In this document: positions 1 to 52,620 of the stretch, piece by piece
Position numbering within the stretch: the stretch's first letter is position 1
How the letters are laid out: each line of letters opens with the position of its first letter
NCBI GenBank assembly: GCA_013396655.1
Contig: WBMV01004766.1
Location: 522,155 to 586,154 of the forward strand
Reading direction: 5' to 3'
DNA length: 64,000 nucleotides
Source: Campylorhamphus procurvoides
Lineage: Eukaryota > Chordata > Aves > Passeriformes > Dendrocolaptidae
Made by a program: the position numbers and the translations under genes
Notes under the pieces: generated by a model
Told to the model about the DNA's origin: nothing
The model's database searches: none
What the model saw: only the letters and a program-made list of their open reading frames with translations

Positions 1-41648
<41,648 letters not shown>

Positions 41649-41999
41649 CTATCCTCAGGATCACTTCTTCCACTCGGCACGTTTTACAGGGATTGTTCAG
41701 CAGAAGGATCCTATGATGCAGAATGTTTCTCTTGAAAACAGTTTACTTAAACTTTTTTTTTTGTTGCCATGGTTAGTGTATAAGACGTGTTGAACAGATT
41801 TTCCTTTACTTTGGCAGCCAACAAAAAACGATAACCACATTTTTCACATTCCATTTTCCTTACCTTAACTCTCCAAGGTGGACGGGTCCAGCTACTGTGC
41901 TTACCAATGTTATGCTCCATTATCAATTTTTTTGGGTTTCTTGGGGTTTTTTGAAGCTTGTAAATGTCATCTTGCTGGGTGAGTGAGAGATCTGTAACA

Positions 42000-42007
42000 T
42001 GTAAATA
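42000..42007 (+). promoter_or_regulatory. Pumilio response element 1
   Basis: TGTAAATA, an exact match to the UGUANAUA consensus, in the sense strand of the EIF2AK3 3' UTR. Confidence 0.5.
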
Positions 42008-42188
42008 GAATTAAAATACTGTATTTTTATAGAGCAAATTACAGTCTCTAAGCCTAGTGAGTATCTATCTGGATCACTTGCTCTTTGGTGAAATTAAGAT
42101 GATTTTGAAATGAACTATGACTCCATTTTTGTCCCTGGTGGGTAAACTGGGAATCTGCACTATTTTTAAAGCAAAAAATTACCACAGT

Positions 42189-42196
42189 TGTACATA
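42189..42196 (+). promoter_or_regulatory. Pumilio response element 2
   Basis: TGTACATA, an exact match to UGUANAUA in the EIF2AK3 3' UTR. Confidence 0.5.
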
Positions 42197-42527
42197 TTGT
42201 CACTGTCCATAGCCAGTCATTAGAGGAAATAATTTCATACTTCTGCACTACAGTAGATCTTAGGGAATGCATCTTATACAGATGAAGCTGTAGAGAAGGA
42301 AAAGGAGCTTTTTGCCATTAATGTGGGGGTTTATAGGCAGTGGTTGGAAGAGCCATAGTCAAAATTCTGTACGAAATGTTGTGATTCTGAAAATTTAAAC
42401 CTAATGAAGTCATACGTGTCGTATGTAATCTTGTAGATTTGTACTTTTTGAAAAAAAAAAAATCAACTGGTAGGCATTTGTGTAATCTGCTAATTTAACT
42501 GCCTAATGCCATGCTTTTATTTCTCAC

Positions 42528-42535
42528 TGTAAATA
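42528..42535 (+). promoter_or_regulatory. Pumilio response element 3
   Basis: TGTAAATA, exact consensus match, about 120 bases before the polyadenylation signal. Confidence 0.5.
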
Positions 42536-42655
42536 TGTTAATTTTTATTTATAAAATACAGAATCAATCCATTTGGGTTGGTGGTGTACAGGATGCACTT
42601 GCTGTAATTGTTGAGTGCATTGATTATTGTGACTTCTTTCAAGTCTAAATGATTT

Positions 42656-42661
42656 AATAAA
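42656..42661 (+). terminator. EIF2AK3: Polyadenylation signal of EIF2AK3
   Basis: AATAAA about 1 kb after the stop codon. U-rich sequence lies immediately downstream, and a G/T-rich stretch (TGGTAGTTGCTTCTGTTGG) at 42687-42705 could be the downstream element. Confidence 0.8.
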
Positions 42662-42685
42662 CTTTTTTTATTTATAAGACAAAAA

Positions 42686-45570
42686 TGGTAGTTGCTTCTG
42701 TTGGAAGCCCACGCCTGTGTGCATGCTGCAGATGGCAGGCCTGTGCAGTGGGAACAGGATGGGCTCTGCATTCCTGTAACTTCCTTTGCTTTCCTCTCTC
42801 ACACTGGCCACTGCCTGTGTGATGACGCAAAACTGAATATGCTGCTTGGAAGTGAGATATGGTCTGGAGAAAGAAGGGAATTGAGCTCTAAACCGCGTGG
42901 ATTGTGGGGCCAATCTCTCACCTGTTAATGGAGAAGGAAGAAGAAGGGATAACTCTTAGGCTGTTAGAACTGGTTTTGTGTAAATGCATTTTCATGTTTC
43001 ACAGACTTAAATTTGTTACAGTTGTAGTTTCTGAAATCAGGTTCCTAAAAAGCTGTTGGATTCAAATCCTTCTGGGGATCACTGCACTGTAGTGTGACAC
43101 TGCTACCAGATGACACTCTGCAGCTTTGTGATAAGGCAGAAGTGAATAACAGATTGTCTCCCTTGTGCTCCTGGATAGCTGTCCTAGATACTGGCTTGTC
43201 CAGGTGAAGCCAAAATGCTGCAGTGAATATTAGGTCAGAAAAAGAATTTAATTGAGTTTAGCTAGGTTAAAGCAGAAGACAGTTAAGTGTGTCCTCTTCC
43301 CTGGGATTTCTCAGTTTGCATCAGCTACAGCTGCACAGTGAAATGGCCATATTTGAAACTTCTCTGGCTTCCCAACCAGCTCAGTGATTACAGATGGAGC
43401 ACAGGAAATGAGGAATAAGGTAATTTTAACTTGCTGTATATCTCAATTTAGATAGCTGCCTATTCCAAGGGCTCTGCAGCATTTCAGGACCAAAACTGGT
43501 GCATGTGCTCACACTAGGCATGTCTGCATATTCTGGGATGTTACACTTGTCCTCAGAGGTGTGTACAAACCCTCCTCTGTGTGGTCCATGCCTGGCCATA
43601 AAGGCATCTGGCCACACTCAGCTCGTCAGTCTTTGCTGGAGTGTGTTGTCCCTGTCTTTGCACCTTTTGGCCCCAGGGTTTGACTGAGAAAGCGTTTTCC
43701 TTAATCAAAGGGGTTTTCCTGTGAATAGTGTTTGCCTTCCTGCCCATTGTTTTTGCAGAAGGACGCCTGAAGTAGGATGGGTGGGAGTCCACAGGCCTGC
43801 CAGAGGGGCTCTGCTGCACCATTCTCCTATCCCCTTCTTGAAGAGGAGATTACCTATCCCTCAGCTGCCTTCCCCCCAGTAGCCCTTGGGGCTGGTACAT
43901 CATTCCTTGTCCTGCTTCATCAAAATTCACAGGGTGTCAGAATTCTGCCCTGCCCCCCTTTGTGCCCATGGGACTTAGATACTTCCCCCAAAATAAGGTA
44001 TAGTTACTCTACTTACCACTTCCATGTTGTTACTGGAGTCATAGGATCTGGGAGACCTAATCCACTCCATCGAGAGCCACTTGACAGGAGAACCTCAGGC
44101 CAGGGCTGTTTTTCCTACGAGGCCCTTCAGAGAGAACTCCTAGCCCTTGTAGCACTGTTTTCAGTAGCTGAGCTGCTCCAGGCAGGACCTACTTGCATTT
44201 TGCTACCCCTCTGACAGTACTCTGCTATCTTTGAGGTGGAAGGGCAGAAGGATTTAGGACTTATACTAGCCTCCCTTTCTTTTTTTTAATTTTTCAGCAA
44301 AGTGACATTCTTCTTCCCTCTCAGTGCTTCAGTCCAGTAGTTTTAGCATTAAATGTTAGCCTGGACAACTTTCTGCTCTGCCCAGACTGCAGAAGCCTTG
44401 CCTGTCCCAGGGAGGTGATTGACACTTAGAAGAAGATATTTCAGAAACCATCTTTGAAGTGTTTCATGTCCACAGAAGATCAGTTTAGGAGCAGGTTCTG
44501 AGTGCAGTGGCTCTCCTGGGTGAACCAGTGTGAGACCCCACAGAACTGTGCTGAGGAGGCAATGGCTGTTATCTCAGAGCCCTCATGACAACACCCTGCT
44601 ACAGAAACCTCCAGCTTTTACTCACTGCTAGGATGCTGCAGAGATGTTTGGGATCATTCCTGCCTTTTCAGAGTAATCCTTCAGTGAGGCACTCCGTGGC
44701 CCTCCTGCAGGGAGCCAATGCTGTTGGAAGTCCAGACAAGCACTTGGGAGTAGTAAAAATAATCATTCCCAATTATAGGGTTTTTTATGGTCTGTAGGGT
44801 CCATGGATGTCACAGTGCAAAACACACAAGTAATGGCTCCTCTTCAGATCCCCTCTTTGGGTGGTATCTGCCACCTGTAGCCCCCTTTGAAGCCCCTGGG
44901 CACTCAGTGCTCTCAGTATTGCAAGACTTCCTCCTCTCCTGGGATCTGCCACATGGGATGTTCCAGAATTAACAATGAAACTCAGATAAATCACAGAAAG
45001 CCACAGAAAGCTCTGAACCTCAGTATTTCAGAAGCAAGTGACCTGACCCCTGAGCAAAAGCCCAGGCTGCAGAGTGGTGCCTTGGTATGGTGAGCTCTGC
45101 TCTTTGGCCACATGCCTCCTAATTCCCACACACAGACTGATACATGTGGAGTTACTGAAACAGGTCAAATCTGTAATGAATTTGCAAAATAAGAGCTACA
45201 GTGTCTTGATAAGAAACTGTCCCACCTGACACTGATCACCAGGATACACACAAAGTTCACATTATCATACTGATATTTTTTCCCCAACATGAAGGTTGAA
45301 TTTGTCTTATGAAATCCTCATTTAAAAAAAATAAAATATCCAGGAAGGAATAACTCCATTAATATAAAAATTATCCCTAAAATATCAAAGACCCTCGTTC
45401 TTAAAACTGTGGAAGGTGAAGAAATGCATCTTTTTTATAAGTCCCCAGCTATAATATTTCAGTCCCTCCTTCTCCTATTTTACTACCTATTTTTCCTACC
45501 TGCTATTTTTCCATTAGGATGTGCTCCAGCACTTTCCATATCACCACCTCCAGCAACTGACCCTGAATCC
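42686..45570. other. Intergenic gap between convergent genes
   Basis: 2.9 kb separating the 3' ends of EIF2AK3 and the receptor gene. It presumably includes the receptor's 3' UTR, which starts at 45570 on the minus strand. I found no canonical AATAAA on the minus strand between 44300 and 45570. No gene or clear repeat is seen. Confidence 0.6.
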
Positions 45571-46249
45571 CTATGACTTGGGTTTGCCCTTCAGGGCACC
45601 GTTGGGAACTGGCACCGTTGTGCTGTATTCCAGGTCTGGAGCAGTCTTGGAAAAGGTGGCTATGGAAACCATGTCTTCTCCAATGTCCACCTGGGACCTG
45701 TGCCTGCAAATGAGCAGCTTCTTCAGGGCCCGCTGGAAGTCCCTGTTCAGGAAGGCGTAGAGCATTGGGTTGATGGTGGAATTGCAGTATCCCAGCCACG
45801 TGATGATCTTGAAGGTGTCAGCCAAGACTGCGCTGGTGGAGTCGGTGCCTCTGGCAGCGAGCCAGACATTCAGGACAAAGTAGGGCAGCCAGCACAGCAC
45901 GAAGACTGAAATGATGATGCTGATGGTCCTTGTGGCCTTGTTCTCCAGCTGCAGGTGGTTCTGCCGCTTGCTGTTGGGGTGGTAGTGAATCTTCAGGGTC
46001 TGGGACATGATACGAGTCGCCTTGAGCCGTGAAGCTCGGTAGATGAAGAAATACATGCTGCACATCACCATGAAGGGGACGAAAAATGCCAGAGCAGAAG
46101 CCACGATGGCAAAAATCCAGTTGGTGACAAAGATGCATTCCCTGCCTGCATCAAAGTCCACCCCGGGGATCTCATTCCAGCCTTGCATGACAGGAAGGAA
46201 GGAAATGAGAGAGGAATATACCCAGACCGTGCAGGTCATCACAATGCAT
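45571..46249 (-). CDS. GPCR exon 3 (TM4 to C-terminus)
   Basis: 679 bases; acceptor TCCTTTTGCAG just above 46249. It encodes residues 146-370: TM4, ECL2 with Cys183, TM5, a third intracellular loop of about 35 residues, TM6, TM7, and a 45-residue tail ending KPKS. The stop is TAG at 45573-45571. Confidence 0.95.
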
Positions 46250-49200
46250 CTGCAAAAGGAAAGAGGCGGGGAGGGGAGAGAGGGTCTGAGTTATTCCAAG
46301 TTGAGAACAACCAGTACAATTCAATCCCCATGGTAACCTGTGTGGGATATCACTGCTCAGCAGTCCAGCAGGGCTTGGAGAGGGGAAAAAGCTGGGGTAC
46401 AATGAGTCCAGATGTTAATATCTCTGAGAGCTGTGTAATTGGGCTGTGTAGTTTACAGAATTGGGGTCAGTGAAAGGAATGCTCAGAGTTGGCTAAAAAA
46501 ACAAGGAGAGGTTTTACAAACGGTGTTTGTTAGTATTTAAAACAACAGTGTGTAGAATTGTCTGTTTGGTTTCAGCTTTAATATCTGGTCATTATCTCAC
46601 TCTCTGAGACATGACTGGGGGTGGAGCTGATGAACTCAAGATCACAGCACCTGCACATGGGGCTCCACAAAGCCCCTCCCTCGCTTTGGTGACTGCCCAC
46701 CCTCCACAAATCGTACATAGCAAGAGTTACAGAGTGAAAAACATTCCTAAAAGAGCCTGAACCACCCTGTAAAGCACCTCACTGCTGCAGTGTCCTCTCT
46801 GCCCACCCTCAGATGACCTTCCTCAGTCTTCATATAAACCTTTCAGATGAAACCATGAGAGGAGCTTATAAACTCTTGAAACTCCTCCTGTTTTCCCTGA
46901 ATATGAGTTCAGAAAACATGCTGAGTTTAAGAGAGGGAGGACTACTGCTATATGCATTCTTCTGGATCTCCTTTGCTGTAGTCCTTGGAAGTGCTTCAAA
47001 ATCCTTCCCCATTCATGCCAGGGGTCAAGGCCAGGCTGGATGGGGGTTTGAGCAACCTGTCTAGTGGAAGGTGTTCCTGCCCACAGCAGGGAGGTTAGAG
47101 CTGTATGATCATTAAGGTCTTTTCCAACCCAAACCATTCTATGAGTCTATGAAATGCCTGCAAAGGGCAAAAGTTGTAGGTTCAAGTCAGCTCATATCTC
47201 TGGTTTCCACCCCATTTTGCAACTCATCCTTAGCTCAAAAACTGCTTTTTCAGGAGTACCATCAGAACAGCTGAGCTGTATCCTCCTCTGGCATCACAGG
47301 AAATATTTTCTGCAGAGTTTTAAATGGTGCAAAGATCCTTTTGCCACATCACTCCTCTTCTGGGCAGCAACTGTCTGTAGCTCATTTGGCCCCAAACCAT
47401 TGCAGGCCATGGCCAAGTGACAACTTGGAGGAACCCAAAGTGAGAAGCAACTCCACTCACCTGCCACGGGACATCCTTTTTGAGTAGTGGTAAGGGGTCA
47501 CCACAGAGCAGTATCTGTCCAGGCTAATGAAGCACAGCGTGACAATGGATGCGGTGCAGAACATGACGTCAAAGGAGATCCAGACCTTGCAGAACAGCTT
47601 CCCAAACAGCCACATTCCTGTCACCTCGTAAATGATACTGCAAGAGAAAACGGGTGGAAATCAAAGCTGGAAGGGCTGAGTTTGGGCATTCCCTGGAGGT
47701 GTTCAAGGTCAGGTTGGATCAGCCTCTGAGCAACCTGGTCTACTGGAAGGTGTCCCTGCCCATGGCAGGGGATTGGAACTGGGTGACCTTTAAGGTCCCT
47801 TCCCACCCAAACCATTCTGTGATTCTATTTCTTCATGACTGCATTGAGGTTATGCCCTATTTTATCATAGAGGTAACTAAAGGTGAGCATGCAGCTTCAG
47901 CAACAGGGATTCATCCTCAAAGCACAACCCAAAGCAAGTGAAGCATAACTGAAGAAAACCAAACCTGTGCTTCTTGCCTGCCCCTTAAGTGGGTGCCTTG
48001 AGAGGTGCTTTGCCCCACAAAGCTCCCTAAATTTACATTGGCACAGCTTTGTTTATCACAGCTTTTTGCAGTGCCCTAGGAAACTCCCTTTAGATCCAAT
48101 CTCACCCTTCAAAACTAGAGGATTTCAACTATTAGTTAAAAAAAAATATCCTAGGGGAAGCCTATGCATAGCTCCTAAACACCTCAGTGAGGTAAACACA
48201 CCAGCAAAAATTAGACATTATACCAAAAATACTTCTGGCAAAGTCAAGAGGGGCCAGTGAGAAGTGAGCAGCGGAGGAAGCAACATATGGCAGCTGTAGG
48301 AAGGCTGATGCATGTTTCTATAGCATTCAATGAGATACCATTCACTTCCCCTTTCTTTCATCAGCTTTCTTCAACTCCTGGGGGAGTGCTTAAGTCACCA
48401 TTGTGTGTGAATTTGATGAGTAACTCCCTAGTCCTGCAAAGCTTTAATTATCCTGTAACTACCCAGCTTGCTGGTTAAATGCAGTGAAATCAGAGAGCTG
48501 CAGAGCTCAGGTGGGCTCTGTGTCCAGCAAGGGCAGAAAGAGTCAACTTGATGTCAGAGAAGAAAGAAAATAATGCCTGATCTACATCTGATTAGCAACA
48601 ACTCATTAAAATGACTTGTGAAGGTTGTTCTAGAGCACAACAACTGCTGTGGGTGGGTGCAGTGCTGCTGAAGGGTCCCCGCCCTCAGCAGCTCTTTGTT
48701 ATGGGGGATGACCAGCAAAACCTCAAGCAAACATTAATCTACAGCAGAGCCTGTCCCTGCACCGTGGTGGTCCCTATGTGGGCAGCAGGGAAGGTTCCAC
48801 TGCACACTCATGGAAAGGTTTTATAGTTCTTTTTCAGATGGGGAATTGACACATTAGAATTGAAGTACACATTCAGTAATGGTCTTGGGTGCCTCATTGC
48901 CATTCCTCAGAGCCCTCCTTATCCCCAGAGATGCTTCAGAGCCTGTGGTGTGAGTGCTGTGGCCTTCCAGAAGTATCCATGCTGCTCTGAGGACATCCCC
49001 ACACACACAGCCCAGCTGAGGAGGTGCCTAGCTCTCATCTGCACACATCTGGGGGGATGCAGCTGTCCTAGCAGGTGTTCTCAAACCACAGGGTAGTGGA
49101 TACCTGTTCCCTCTTCTCTGATGGAAAAGGCCTCTGCAGCTTGGAAATGATGCTGGGTAGGAAGGAATAGTAAAAGCCTTAAAACATGGCACAGTTTGAG

Positions 49201-50246
49201 CAGAAATGAAGCCACTTCTGTGTGTCACTCACATTTGCAAAAGGAATGAGTAGTTGGAAATACTCAGCCTGGAAATAACTGGGCTGACTGGAGTACCCAG
49301 ACAACAAGCTAAGCTCAGCTGATCCACTCTTTCAAACAAGGAACAAAACAAGATGTTTTAATCTTGAGATTAAGACACTAGGTGACAGACCACCTTGTTT
49401 TTCCTTTCTGTAACATTTTCCTGAGCCAAACTGGCTCCTAAGGTCACTTCTTTTCCTTCTCTTTGGCATGTGCTTACATGCCATCTTAGGACCAAACTGA
49501 AACTCAAAGGAGCAACATAGACAGGAAGCCAAGACAGTGGGAAAGATGGGATACAACAACCACTTCATCAGCAGTCACTGGTCACATTCCCCAAACACCT
49601 GGAGCTTGCAAAATCATCTACCAACTACATTGGCCCCAAGTGCAACACAGGGCTGGTTGTGGGAGGGGGGACTCATTGCACTGGAGCCACCTGCAAAGCT
49701 GGGTATCTAGTCCAGGTAGCCATGGTCCCTATGTGGCCAACAGGAAAAATACCCTTGGGAATCATCTCTCCATCCATTATACCATTGTAACAGGATACAT
49801 AATACAGGACAGAGACATGGAAGCACATAAAATCAGCCCTTTGTGGAGCCCAGTCCTAAGGCCAGCAGGTGAACTTCCAGCCAGCCCTGCTCAAAGCACA
49901 GATGCAGAGCCAGGAGAAAGGATGTTCATGCACATGGTCACTGCTTGCTGTCAGTGTACAAACACTCCTCACCTGAAGGGCATGACCAGACAGGCCACGA
50001 GGAAGTCTGCCATGGCTAAGGACATGATGAACATGTAGGTGACGGTGCGCAGTCTCTTCTCCACCACAGGGCAGAGGAAGACTATGGTGTTTCCCAGGAG
50101 TGTGATCAAGTCAATGAGGGTGAGGATCAGCCCAATGACCACCTCCTGGAGCCCAATCCCTCCTCTCACAAAGGACGAGGCAGCAGAGGAGAAATTAGAG
50201 AGCCAAGTTTCGTTTTTGACCATCAGCATCTTCCCACTGCTAAAAT
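45571..50246 (-). CDS. Aminergic-type class A GPCR, 370 aa, three coding exons
   Basis: A seven-helix receptor that probably senses a biogenic amine at the plasma membrane. Exons 50246-49973, 47637-47461 and 46249-45571 join in frame (both introns phase 2) to 370 residues. Visible: N-glycosylation sequons at Asn6 and Asn12; GN in TM1 (46-47); SLAMAD in TM2 (70-75); Cys102 to pair with Cys183; Asp109 at position 3.32, the amine-binding aspartate; DRY 126-128; CWLPYF in TM6 (264-269); Trp296 (7.40) and Tyr299 (7.43), aminergic hallmarks; NPMLY in TM7 (305-309); Cys326 as a likely palmitoylation site. TM2-TM3 recalls histamine H2 (LDRYC), TM4-TM5 recalls invertebrate beta-octopamine receptors (SFLP..GW), and the TM7 GYCNST recalls 5-HT6. 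I cannot name the subtype. TM5 lacks the catecholamine serines at 5.42 and 5.46. Start: the first ATG (50229) has A at -3; Met3 (50223) is the alternative. The gene is intact and not a pseudogene. Confidence 0.93.
46250..47460 (-). other. GPCR intron between exons 2 and 3
   Basis: 1.2 kb, containing one CR1 fragment (about 46985-47152) in antisense to the receptor. Otherwise nothing recognisable. Confidence 0.7.
46985..47152 (+). mobile_element. CR1 3' end fragment
   Basis: Sense CR1 tail: GGCCAGGCTGGATGGGGGTT, GAGCAACCTGTCTAGTGGAA, GGTGTTCCTGCCCA, TTTTCCAACCCAAACCATTC and TATGAGTCTATGA. The 5' border is approximate. It lies inside the GPCR gene in the opposite orientation. Confidence 0.9.
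47461..47637 (-). CDS. GPCR exon 2 (TM3 and DRY)
   Basis: 177 bases, phase 2 both ends, residues 86-145. It reads IIYEVTGMWLFGKLFCKVW, then SFDVMFCTASIV with Asp109 (3.32), ISLDRYCSVVTPYHYSKRM, and ends at the split Arg145. It lies in a minus-strand frame without its own ATG context. It was recognised from conserved TM3 residues and clean splice sites (TTTTCTCTTGCAG acceptor, GTGAGT donor). Confidence 0.95.
47638..49972 (-). other. GPCR intron between exons 1 and 2
   Basis: 2.3 kb, with a CR1 fragment within about 45 bases of the exon 2 acceptor. No other element seen. Confidence 0.7.
47680..47828 (+). mobile_element. CR1 3' end fragment next to a splice acceptor
   Basis: Sense CR1 tail: ATTCCCTGGAGGTGTTCAAG, CAACCTGGTCTACTGGAAGG, GTCCCTGCCCATGGCAGGGG, TTCCCACCCAAACCATTCTG and TGATTCTAT. 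The left end is close to the receptor's exon 2 acceptor on the other strand. Confidence 0.92.
49973..50246 (-). CDS. GPCR first coding exon (N-terminus to TM2)
   Basis: The exon begins after a CTCTCTTTCAG acceptor with 17 non-coding bases, then ATG at 50229. It encodes residues 1-85: N-terminus with NET and NFS sequons, TM1 (about 29-52) and TM2 (about 64-85). It ends at VMPF with the donor GTGAGG. The upstream acceptor shows that at least one 5' untranslated exon exists. The frame is open through the 17 bases, so an N-terminal extension cannot be excluded from this exon alone. Confidence 0.92.
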
Positions 50247-50599
50247 CTGAAAGAGAGGAAATGGAAAAAACAAAATTACTTTAAAGGACAGAAATAATGT
50301 TTATGTTTCATTTACTGCAAGAAAACTCCACACACCCTGCTGTGCCTGAGCCATCACTGTCCCATGGTTCTCAGTCCATTAGAAGTGTCTGAAATCCTAA
50401 GGGTGAGGATAAATGTGCAGCATTGGCTGAAGTCCTTCATGGCAATTAAAAGCCCTCCTGTGAATGAAAATGCATCATCAGATGAAGTGAGAGACAAAAA
50501 AAACCCTCATAAACCCAAAGAAATGTACTGAGAACAGAAAGAGAGGACAAGCAAACAGCTGAAAGCAAAAATTAAAGCAGCTGGGCTAAATCCCACTGA

Positions 50600-50692
50600 A
50601 CAACAAACACTCCATGTCCACAAAGTGTGGGGACTGGAAGCAGATGACTTTTAAAGTCCCTTCCCACCTAAACCATTCTATGATTTTATATT
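50600..50692 (+). mobile_element. CR1 3' end fragment
   Basis: A short tail with TTTTAAAGTCCCTTCCCACC and TAAACCATTCTATGATTTTAT. The 5' edge is uncertain. Confidence 0.7.
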
Positions 50693-51429
50693 CTCACCAT
50701 CATCTTTGCCACCCCCAGACCAGCTGAGGCTGCCTGCCCTGACTGGCTGCTCCAATAACCCCACTGTCCAGCCCATGCTCTGCCCTGGATTGTCCTGCTG
50801 CTTTTTCAGGCTCTGAAGTTAAGAAGGTTTTTACTACCATTGTGGGAGCTCCATCCTCCAGTCTGAATGGCCACAGAGGGCTGCCTGTAACCACACAGGG
50901 AGCATAACCATTTTTCAGTCTGCATTTTTCAGTTGAGGAAATTTGTGTGTTTGTGTCCACAGCTCAGTTCCCAGACTTTGCCTGAGCAGTGTCACTGGTG
51001 CCTGGGAAGGTGGGAATGATGTGCTTCAGCAAATCCAGCAGTTCAAAACACACTGATGTGGCTAAGAGCAAAGACAAAACTTGTGGGGAAAAGAGAAGTA
51101 TAGAATTCTTTCCAGATATCAAATTGTTGTATTTAAATACCATTATTTCTCCTGTGACTGGGCTCTGCTTGCACAGTGCTCTTAGGTAAATCCTACATCT
51201 CCAGGGCATCACTACTGATGCAGCCTGAGGACAGGTCCAGATAAACATCCATGTAGTCCAACATGTCTTACCTCACAGTGCCAAACTTTGCCTGAGGAGG
51301 ATTGTAAGAACAAGGCAGCATGTAGCAAATGTCCCCAGCATCTGTTTTTCCTTCCAGAGTTACCTCTAAAGATGGTTTCAAGAATGTCAAAATCAGGAAA
51401 CTCTTCTGCTTACCCTTTGGCCCTGCAGA

Positions 51430-52620
51430 CTTTTAGCATCTATGTGCTCCTGTAGCAACACCTGCCACAGCTCAGCTATGCACTGTGCAAAGAAACACCT
51501 CCTCTTGCTTGTTCTGAGCCTGTCACCAGCTAGTTTCTTTTGGTGCCCTCCAGTCCTTGGAAGAGACATCATGGAAACAATCCCCATCCACTCTCTCAAT
51601 GCCACTGGTGTCACATCCGCCAGCACCCTTTTCTTCCCTTGGTCAGGTTGAGGAACTTGCTCATTGAGGTACTGCCAACTTGCTCCTTCCTGGTACAGAA
51701 GCAATAGAGTATTCCTGTCCATCCCTCCTGCTCTTCTGAGTCTCTGACACATTCCAAAACTCCAGAAAATTTCCAAGAGGTAAATGGACTCTGGATTTAC
51801 CTAAGGGAACAATCTGTTTAGACCTGCTTCCCTTTCATGACCATCCCTGACATGGTTTGCTGATTCGATTGGCACTTAGCACTGAGCTGACCTTTCCACT
51901 GGGCTTTCACCATCCTAAGGTCTCGTTCCAGAACAGTAACAGGCAGCTCAGAGCCCGCTGCTTTAGGTGGGAAAATAGGATGTAATGAGGAAATTAAGCT
52001 CTCTCCATCTTCCCCAAGCTCCATTACTTCACAGTTGAGTTCTTTCTTCCACTTTAATGTTAATTGAGGCTCATAAAAGAATTTCTGCAATTCATTAAGT
52101 CAGGCCTTATCCTTTATTCCCTGATTAAACTTTGTTTCACCGCCAAATATCACCCCTTCATGATTCATGATTTTTCCAGTTGGAGGTTTATAGGATCCTA
52201 CATATCCCAGCCTCTATCCCTGCAAAGATCATTGCAGACCTCTCTTCCACATGGTAACTCACTGTCCACTTCCCCCCTATATTTCACCTTCCAGACAAGT
52301 ATTTATTCACACAGGGCACTTCCTTTTTAACTCAGAACTATTGAGTTTCCTTAAAACCTCCTACCATGAGGGACCATATTAAAAACCTTTCAGAAATCCA
52401 AGCAGGCTACACCAACAAGGTGCTTCTCATCCACATACCTGCTGACTTCTTCCAAGCACTCCTAAATGATTGTGAAGATGGGCTGCTTTTTCTAAAAGCA
52501 ACACTGGCACCTTGTCTTTGGATGCAATCATGTGTTACATGCACCTACTCATCCTTCAAAGCCCTCAGTTCCCTCCCTTTACTTCTGTTTACTTTCTGGA
52601 TTTAGTGGTTTCCTTTCTTT
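51430..52620 (-). mobile_element. Old, degraded CR1-type LINE copy (about 1.2 kb)
   Basis: Read on the + strand, pieces appear in the order and spacing I remember for antisense CR1 copies of turtles and crocodilians. CTGTGCAAAGAAACACCTCC and GTTTCTTTTGGTGCCCTCCA lie at 51484-51552. A piece near AACTTTGTTTCACCGCC is at 52129, and GAGGGACCATATTAAAAACC with TTTCAGAAATCCAAGCAGGC at 52368-52407. It is much more diverged than the other CR1 copies here. No frame survives. Assigned from memory of the consensus; borders are approximate. Confidence 0.6.

Larger units (their letters stand above)
41649..42685 (+). other. EIF2AK3: EIF2AK3 3' UTR
   Basis: About 1.04 kb from the stop to just past the AATAAA signal. 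It is AU-rich, with TTTATTTAT-type stretches near 42545 and 42667 and an A12 run at about 42451. It carries three Pumilio-type elements, listed separately. The cleavage point is inferred from the signal position. Confidence 0.8.

Noticed and set aside
43777..44214. A 145-codon frame between the two genes
   Set aside because: There is no recognisable protein family, and it sits in probable 3' flanking sequence without promoter or splice features.
45521..45909. Plus-strand frames opposite GPCR exon 3
   Set aside because: Antisense shadows of the receptor's conserved exon.
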